DNA of 5,886 nt from Competibacteraceae bacterium UBA2788 (GTDB lineage Bacteria > Pseudomonadota > Gammaproteobacteria > Competibacterales > Competibacteraceae): contig DEHY01000108.1 of the NCBI GenBank assembly GCA_002352185.1, positions 1-5,886 on the forward strand. Reading direction: 5' to 3'. The position numbers were made by a program, and so were the translations under genes. Every line of letters starts with the position of its first letter. Position 1 is the first letter of the stretch. Positions 1-5,886 of the stretch are shown piece after piece. The notes under the pieces were generated by a model. That model was not told where the DNA came from and did not search any database. It saw only the letters and a list, made by a program, of their open reading frames with translations.

Positions 1-609
1 GGCGCGGATACCGTCGCCGCCGTACGCGCCCTCAAGCCATTCCACGCGCTGGAAACCGGTGGACTGTTTATCGCCCGCACCGGCTACACCGGCGAGGACG
101 GAGTGGAAATCCTGCCGCCCGTGATGGAAACGCCCGCGTTGTGGGATCGGCTGACCGCCGCCGGGATCGCGCCCTGTGGACTGGGCGCCCGTGACACCCT
201 GCGGCTGGAAGCCGGGATGAATCTGTACGGCAGCGACATGGACGAGACCACCACACCGCTGGTCTCCGGGCTGGGCTGGACGGTGGCCTGGGAGCCGGCG
301 GATCGCGACTTCATGGGTCGCGCTGCCCTGGAGCGACAGCGCGCCGCCGGCCTGCCGCAAACCTTTATCGGCCTGGTGCTGGAGGATCGCGGCGTGTTGC
401 GCGGTCATCAGCAGGTCTATGACGGCGCCCGCGAGATCGGCCAGATCACCAGCGGCACCTTCTCGCCCACCCTGAACCGGGCCATCGCTCTGGCGCGAGT
501 GGAGACCGGCGTCGGCGAACGCTGCCAGGTGGACATTCGCGGCAAGCGCCTGCCAGCGCGCGTGGTCAAGCCCCCGTTCGTTCGCCACGGCCGCGCCCTG
601 ATTGGATGA
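1..609 (+). CDS. gcvT: Aminomethyltransferase (glycine cleavage system T protein), 3' part
   Basis: T protein takes the aminomethyl group from lipoyl-GcvH, transfers the one-carbon unit to tetrahydrofolate as 5,10-methylene-THF and releases ammonia. It is cytosolic. The gene is open at the left edge in frame 1; 202 residues are visible before TGA at 607-609. The family is usually about 360 residues, so roughly the N-terminal 160 are missing. Visible family motifs are [13 protein letters not shown] (fragment residues about 25-37), [19 protein letters not shown] (59-77), a [15 protein letters not shown] segment, and [10 protein letters not shown] then IALARV in the C-terminal barrel domain. A GTG at 103 is inside the gene and is not its start. 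gcvH follows after 39 nt, so the two are probably co-transcribed. The order gcvT-gcvH-gcvPA is a common gcv operon layout. Identification is secure; upstream control, such as a glycine riboswitch, would lie outside the window. Confidence 0.96.
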   Translation, partial: GADTVAAVRALKPFHALETGGLFIARTGYTGEDGVEILPPVMETPALWDRLTAAGIAPCGLGARDTLRLEAGMNLYGSDMDETTTPLVSGLGWTVAWEPADRDFMGRAALERQRAAGLPQTFIGLVLEDRGVLRGHQQVYDGAREIGQITSGTFSPTLNRAIALARVETGVGERCQVDIRGKRLPARVVKPPFVRHGRALIG

Positions 610-636
610 ATCCTTCCCCGAATCCGAACTGTTGTT

Positions 637-642
637 GAGGAG
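637..642 (+). promoter_or_regulatory. Ribosome binding site of gcvH
   Basis: GAGGAG lies 6 nt before the ATG at 649. It is a strong Shine-Dalgarno and fixes the gcvH start. Confidence 0.85.
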
Positions 643-648
643 CCAAGC

Positions 649-1080
649 ATGAGCAGCATCATTCCCGCCGAATTGCGTTACACCGAATCCCATGAATGGG
701 TGCGCGCCAACAACGACGGCACCGTCACCGTGGGCATCACCGACCACGCCCAGCACCTGCTCGGCGATCTGGTGTTCGTGGAAATCCCGGAAGTGGGCCG
801 CGCCGTAACCGTCGCCGAAGAGTGCGCGGTAGTCGAATCGGTCAAGGCCGCTTCCGACGTGTACAGCCCGGTGGACGGCGTGATCGTGGAAGTCAATGAA
901 GCGCTGGCCGATAACCCGGAACTGATCAACGAAGACCCTTACGGGGAAGGCTGGATTGTTAAAATCGAAACCACCGCCACGCTGGATGCGCTGCTGGACG
1001 CCAGCGCTTACGAGGTCATCACTATCGCCGATGAAGATGAGGACGCCAGTTCGCTGGCTAATCCCAAACTCGTCGAGTAA
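649..1080 (+). CDS. gcvH: Glycine cleavage system H protein (lipoyl carrier)
   Basis: GcvH carries the aminomethyl intermediate on a lipoyl-lysine arm between P, T and L proteins. The ORF encodes 143 residues starting at ATG after a strong SD. Family landmarks are ESHEWV (residues about 13-18), [12 protein letters not shown] (29-40), and the lipoylation motif [12 protein letters not shown] with the modified lysine at residue 66 (codon 844-846). [11 protein letters not shown] follows near the C-terminus. E. coli GcvH is 129 residues, and this protein aligns with it to about residue 128. It then carries roughly 14 extra residues, first acidic (DEDED) and then [10 protein letters not shown]. This tail looks like a lineage-specific extension rather than a frameshift, since the core is complete. 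gcvPA starts 18 nt after its stop, so the genes are very likely co-transcribed. Confidence 0.97.
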   Translation: MSSIIPAELRYTESHEWVRANNDGTVTVGITDHAQHLLGDLVFVEIPEVGRAVTVAEECAVVESVKAASDVYSPVDGVIVEVNEALADNPELINEDPYGEGWIVKIETTATLDALLDASAYEVITIADEDEDASSLANPKLVE

Positions 1081-1098
1081 CGCGGGGCGCACTGAATT

Positions 1099-2454
1099 AT
1101 GCCGTTCATTCCCCATACCCCGGACGATGTCCAGGCCATGCTGGCCGCTATCGGCGCGCCGAATCTGGACGCACTGTTCGACGAAATTCCTCCGGCGCTG
1201 CGGGTCGGCGAACTGCCGGCCTTGCCGCCAGCGCTGAACGAGTGGCAAGTCACCCGACTGATGGCGGCGCGGGCCGCGCAGGATCCCCATCTGTCGTGCT
1301 TCCTTGGTGCGGGCGCTTACGAGCATCACATCCCGGCGGCGGTCTGGGAGATCGTTGGGCGCGGCGAATTCTACAGCGCCTATACGCCCTATCAGCCGGA
1401 AGCCAGCCAGGGCACGTTGCAGGTGCTGTACGAGTACCAGAGCATGATGGCCGGCCTGACCGCTTTGGCCGTGTCGAACGCCTCGCTGTACGACGGCGGT
1501 TCGGCGCTGGCCGAGGCGTTATTGATGGCGGTGCGCGCCAACCGCAAATCCAGGTCCAGGCGGATTCTGATCCCGCGCGCGCTGCATCCGCTCTACCGGC
1601 GAACTGCTCACGCCATCGTCCACAATCAGGACATTGAACTGGTGGAGTTGCCTTACGATCCGGGTGGCGGCCATACCCCGGAGGAGGCGCTGGCTCCCTA
1701 TGCCGGACAGGATTTCGCGGCGCTGGTGATCCCGCAGCCCAACTTTTTCGGGGTGCTGGAAGAAGTGGATGCCCTGACCGACTGGGCGCACCGGCAAAAC
1801 GCGCTGGTGATTGCGGTGGTCAATCCCACTGCGCTGGCGGTACTCAAGCCGCCGGGCGCATGGGGCGCGACCGGCGCTGACATTGCCTGCGGCGATGGTC
1901 AGCCGCTGGGATCGCCGCTGTCCTCCGGCGGACCCTACTTCGGCTTCCTGTGCTGCCGACAGGAACTGGTGCGACAACTGCCGGGTCGGCTGGTGGGCCG
2001 CACCGTGGATCTGGACGGCAAGCCCGGTTTTACCCTGACCCTGCAAGCCCGCGAGCAGCATATCCGCCGCTCCAAGGCCACTTCCAACATCTGTACTAAC
2101 CAAGGTCTGATGGTGACTGCCGCTACGCTGTACCTGTCCCTGCTGGGGCCGCACGGGCTGGAGCAGGTCGCCGCCGCCTGCCATGCCAACACCGGGGCGC
2201 TGCTGGAGCGGTTGACGCAGGTTCCGGGCGTGAGTCGCGCCTTCAACCGCCCGGTATTTCATGAGGCGGTATTGCGATTGCCGCGTCCGGCGGGCGAAGT
2301 GCTGAACCGCCTGCTGGCGCAGAACATTCTTGGCGGCCTGGATTTAAGCCGCGAGTATCCCGAATTGGGGAATGCGCTGCTGGTCTGCGCCACCGAAACC
2401 AAGGATGAAGGCGATTTGCAGCGGTATGCGGAAGCGTTGGCGAATGCGCTATAA
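1099..2454 (+). CDS. gcvPA: Glycine dehydrogenase (decarboxylating) subunit 1, P-protein alpha
   Basis: This is the N-terminal half-equivalent of glycine decarboxylase. With GcvPB it forms the PLP-dependent P protein that decarboxylates glycine and loads the aminomethyl group on lipoyl-GcvH. The 451-residue length is normal for the separate subunit. It starts [15 protein letters not shown], typical of the family. Other recognisable segments are [29 protein letters not shown] followed by [42 protein letters not shown] (from residue 265) and [12 protein letters not shown] (from residue 326). The C-terminus [21 protein letters not shown] is also typical. The catalytic PLP lysine is not in this subunit; it is in GcvPB. 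The SD is weak (GGGG-like at 1083-1086), and the 18-nt gap after gcvH suggests translational coupling. Usually gcvPB follows directly; here thiC and its riboswitch intervene. Confidence 0.96.
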   Translation: MPFIPHTPDDVQAMLAAIGAPNLDALFDEIPPALRVGELPALPPALNEWQVTRLMAARAAQDPHLSCFLGAGAYEHHIPAAVWEIVGRGEFYSAYTPYQPEASQGTLQVLYEYQSMMAGLTALAVSNASLYDGGSALAEALLMAVRANRKSRSRRILIPRALHPLYRRTAHAIVHNQDIELVELPYDPGGGHTPEEALAPYAGQDFAALVIPQPNFFGVLEEVDALTDWAHRQNALVIAVVNPTALAVLKPPGAWGATGADIACGDGQPLGSPLSSGGPYFGFLCCRQELVRQLPGRLVGRTVDLDGKPGFTLTLQAREQHIRRSKATSNICTNQGLMVTAATLYLSLLGPHGLEQVAAACHANTGALLERLTQVPGVSRAFNRPVFHEAVLRLPRPAGEVLNRLLAQNILGGLDLSREYPELGNALLVCATETKDEGDLQRYAEALANAL

Positions 2455-2474
2455 GCAGGAGGTTTCAATGGTAG

Positions 2475-2483
2475 GCGAAGATA
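2475..2483 (+). repeat. Left copy of a 9-bp direct repeat flanking the riboswitch-thiC segment
   Basis: GCGAAGATA occurs here and again at 4592-4600, just outside the two ends of the riboswitch-thiC unit. A 9-bp match between two regions of this size could arise by chance, so it is only a weak hint of a duplicated flank. Confidence 0.3.
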
Positions 2484-2497
2484 TAAATACAGGTCAA

Positions 2498-2527
2498 TTT
2501 TCATCGCAGTCGGCACTGTGTTCTAAT
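2498..2527 (+). promoter_or_regulatory. Probable sigma-70 promoter for the riboswitch-thiC transcript
   Basis: An AT-rich island in otherwise GC-rich DNA contains TTTTCA (2498-2503; 4 of 6 matches to TTGACA), an 18-bp spacer and TCTAAT (2522-2527; 5 of 6 matches to TATAAT). Transcription would start near 2534-2536. That is exactly where the RNA strand able to form the alternative riboswitch helix begins (2535) and 4-6 nt before the aptamer P1 stem. This spacing is what supports the call. TATAAA at 2482-2487 is an alternative -10 but has no good -35. Confidence 0.5.
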
Positions 2528-2539
2528 CGCCGCTGGAAC

Positions 2540-4569
<2,030 letters not shown>

Positions 4570-4591
4570 CGGCAATCGGCGCGAGCTTGGC

Positions 4592-4600
4592 GCGAAGATA
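4592..4600 (+). repeat. Right copy of the 9-bp direct repeat flanking the riboswitch-thiC segment
   Basis: GCGAAGATA matches 2475-2483. Nearby, TCAATGG (4613-4619) and TAGGCGA (4628-4634) also match TCAATGG (2465-2471) and TAGGCGA (2472-2478), where the two 7-mers are adjacent instead of 8 nt apart. The signal is weak but concentrated at both ends of the thiC unit. Confidence 0.3.
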
Positions 4601-4650
4601 GGTGATTCCAAATCAATGGCGATAAACTAGGCGACAATCCGCCACTCCCG

Positions 4651-4664
4651 CCGGGATCGCCCGG
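4651..4664 (+). other. GC-rich hairpin in the gcvPB leader
   Basis: CCGGG (4651-4655) pairs with CCCGG (4660-4664) around an ATCG loop. AAACCG follows rather than a T-run, so it is not a typical intrinsic terminator. Its role is unknown. Confidence 0.4.
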
Positions 4665-4687
4665 AAACCGAATAGCGAAGCGATACT

Positions 4688-4705
4688 GGCGGCATTGAAG
4701 CCGCC
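4688..4705 (+). other. GGCGGC/GCCGCC hairpin upstream of gcvPB
   Basis: GGCGGC (4688-4693) pairs perfectly with GCCGCC (4700-4705) around ATTGAA. A pyrimidine stretch (CCTCTTCCC) follows, without a T-run. It could be a poor terminator, a processing or stability element, or part of a dispersed intergenic repeat. It ends 30 nt before the gcvPB start. Confidence 0.4.
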
Positions 4706-4735
4706 CCTCTTCCCAAACCTGACTCGGTGCTTCTC

Positions 4736-5886
4736 ATGCTGATTTTCGACCAATCCCGGCCCGGTCGCCGGGCGGTGATCCCCGCGACCGCGCCCGACCA
4801 TGCCCTGTCCGATCTGCCCGACCATCTGCGCCGCCGCCGCGCCGCGCCGCTGCCGGAGGTATCGGAACTTCAGGCGGTGCGCCATTACACCCGGCTGTCG
4901 CAGAAGAACTTTTCCATCGACACCCATTTTTACCCGCTGGGTTCCTGCACCATGAAGTACAACCCGCGCATCTGTCACCGGCTGGCTTCGTTGCCCGGGT
5001 TTCTCGCCCGCCATCCGCTGGCGCCGGAAACGATCAGTCAGGGCTTTCTGGCCTGCCTGCACGACTTGCAGGAGATGTTGCGGGAAGTGACCGGAATGCA
5101 GGCGGTGTCGCTGACGCCCATGGCCGGCGCCCAGGGCGAATTTGCCGGAATGGCGATGATCCGCGCCTATCACGTCGCCCAGGGCGATCACGCCCGCCGC
5201 GAAGTGCTGGTTCCTGACGCCGCCCACGGCACCAATCCCGCCACCGCCATCATGTGCGGCTTCACGGTCCGGGAAATCCCCACCGACGCCAACGGCGATG
5301 TGGATCTGGCCGCCCTGCGCCAGGCGGTCGGGCCGCAAACCGCCGGGCTGATGCTGACCAATCCTTCGACGCTGGGCGTGTTTGAGAGCCACATCACCGA
5401 AATCGCCGCCATCGTCCACCAAGCCGGCGGGCTGCTCTATTACGACGGGGCCAACCTCAACGCCATTCTCGGCAAGGCGCGACCGGGCGACATGGGCTTC
5501 GACGTGATGCACATGAACCTGCACAAGACCTTTGCCACCCCGCACGGCGGCGGCGGACCCGGCGCGGGGCCGGTGGCGGTCAACGCCCGACTGGAGCCGT
5601 TCCTGCCGATTCCTTTCGTTGGTAAGGACGGCGAGCGTTACCGCTGGCTGAGCGAAGCCGACCGGCCCCAGAGCATTGGCCGGCTGTCGGCGTTCATGGG
5701 TAATGCAGGGGTTATCCTGCGCGCTTATGTCTACGCCCGAATGCTGGGTCGCGCCGGCATGGGCCGGGTTGCCGAATACGCCACCCTGAACGCCAATTAC
5801 CTGATGGCGGAATTGGCCAAGGCCGACTTCGATCCCGCTTTCCCGCAGCGGCGGGCCAGCCATGAGTTCATCATCACCCTCAAGCG
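4736..5886 (+). CDS. gcvPB: Glycine dehydrogenase (decarboxylating) subunit 2, P-protein beta, 5' part
   Basis: This is the PLP-binding half of the two-subunit glycine decarboxylase, partner of GcvPA. The reading frame is open from ATG 4736 to the right edge, giving 383 codons plus 2 nt. The family is about 480-500 residues, so roughly 100 are missing. The N-terminus [13 protein letters not shown] is typical and supports this ATG over the in-frame GTG at 4727. Landmarks are [14 protein letters not shown] (residues 65-78), [13 protein letters not shown] (126-138), HGTNPATA (164-171), [10 protein letters not shown] (208-217), [12 protein letters not shown] (235-246; D237 is the expected PLP-ring partner) and [19 protein letters not shown] (261-279). 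K264 is the predicted Schiff-base lysine (codon 5525-5527). No SD is visible upstream. It is separated from gcvPA by thiC, although the two proteins must assemble in equal amounts. Confidence 0.96.
   Translation, partial: MLIFDQSRPGRRAVIPATAPDHALSDLPDHLRRRRAAPLPEVSELQAVRHYTRLSQKNFSIDTHFYPLGSCTMKYNPRICHRLASLPGFLARHPLAPETISQGFLACLHDLQEMLREVTGMQAVSLTPMAGAQGEFAGMAMIRAYHVAQGDHARREVLVPDAAHGTNPATAIMCGFTVREIPTDANGDVDLAALRQAVGPQTAGLMLTNPSTLGVFESHITEIAAIVHQAGGLLYYDGANLNAILGKARPGDMGFDVMHMNLHKTFATPHGGGGPGAGPVAVNARLEPFLPIPFVGKDGERYRWLSEADRPQSIGRLSAFMGNAGVILRAYVYARMLGRAGMGRVAEYATLNANYLMAELAKADFDPAFPQRRASHEFIITLK

Larger units (their letters stand above)
4570..4735 (+). other. thiC-gcvPB intergenic leader
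   Basis: This 166-nt stretch has no convincing gene and lies between thiC and gcvPB. It contains a 7-bp tandem repeat (GGCGCGA at 4578-4584 and 4589-4595), the second copy of the 9-bp flanking repeat, and two GC-rich hairpins listed separately. Poor -10-like strings (TAAACT at 4623, GATACT at 4682) have no matching -35. No purine-rich SD precedes the gcvPB ATG. I find no glycine-riboswitch motifs. gcvPB therefore probably depends at least partly on transcription coming through thiC, or on a promoter I cannot recognise. Confidence 0.6.

Noticed and set aside
1519..2262. Minus-strand open frame of 247 codons inside gcvPA
   Set aside because: It is fully covered by gcvPA, which has conserved motifs throughout. 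No SD or family similarity could be seen.
2507..2518. CAGT-CGGC-ACTG small palindrome in the promoter spacer
   Set aside because: A 4-bp stem is too short to call an operator or terminator, and no T-run follows at the right distance.
4651..4705. Intrinsic terminator of thiC
   Set aside because: Two stems exist, but neither is followed by a T-run; the following sequences are AAACCG and CCTCTTCCC.
4640..4735. Glycine riboswitch upstream of gcvPB
   Set aside because: The leader has GC-rich hairpins and a GGAAACCG-like string, but I could not find the conserved glycine aptamer core or tandem arrangement.
4613..5863. Long open frame on the minus strand (416 codons) opposite gcvPB
   Set aside because: It lies antisense to a clearly conserved gcvPB frame. 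Its translation is low-complexity Gly/His/Arg/Val-rich and has no recognisable domain. It is typical of antisense openness in GC-rich coding DNA.

Overview
The window is GC-rich proteobacterial DNA, with all genes on the + strand. It holds most of a glycine cleavage system (gcv) operon with a thiamine-biosynthesis gene inside it. The order is gcvT (3' part), gcvH, gcvPA, TPP riboswitch, thiC, gcvPB (5' part, running off the right edge). Close full-length similarity of ThiC and of the GcvT C-terminal half to the enterobacterial proteins, as I remember them, points to a gammaproteobacterium. It carries the two-subunit P-protein (GcvPA + GcvPB) rather than the fused GcvP of E. coli. A Chromatiales-, Methylococcales- or Competibacter-like host would fit, but the genus is a guess.

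Positions 1-2454 are a tight operon: the last 202 residues of aminomethyltransferase (T protein), a 39-nt gap, the lipoyl carrier GcvH with its lipoyl-lysine motif, an 18-nt gap, then P-protein subunit 1. Positions 2455-2679 are a 225-nt non-coding regulatory region. It contains an orphan strong Shine-Dalgarno with a short ORF, an AT-rich island with a plausible sigma-70 promoter, a complete TPP (THI-box) riboswitch aptamer, and an expression platform legible by eye. In that platform an 8-bp hairpin hides the thiC ribosome binding site. An 18-pair alternative helix between the 5' side of the aptamer and the anti-SD strand would release the site when TPP is absent.

Positions 2680-4569 encode full-length ThiC with its CX2CX4C iron-sulfur motif. 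Positions 4570-4735 are a 166-nt leader with two GC-rich hairpins and no convincing SD or promoter. From 4736 GcvPB is open to the edge, with its PLP-lysine motif at residue 264.

GcvPA and GcvPB together decarboxylate glycine. They pass the aminomethyl group to lipoylated GcvH, and GcvT then moves the one-carbon unit to tetrahydrofolate. ThiC makes the thiamine pyrimidine from AIR, a purine intermediate built from glycine and formyl-folate, so the two pathways touch metabolically. The odd point is physical. A TPP-controlled thiC sits between two genes whose products form one enzyme. A good SD is left stranded just after gcvPA, gcvPB has no recognisable SD, and short sequence similarities flank the thiC segment. 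This looks like a cassette inserted into an ancestral gcvPA-gcvPB junction. It would also make gcvPB expression potentially dependent on thiC readthrough. I see no CRISPR array, tRNA, rRNA, transposase or phage gene here.
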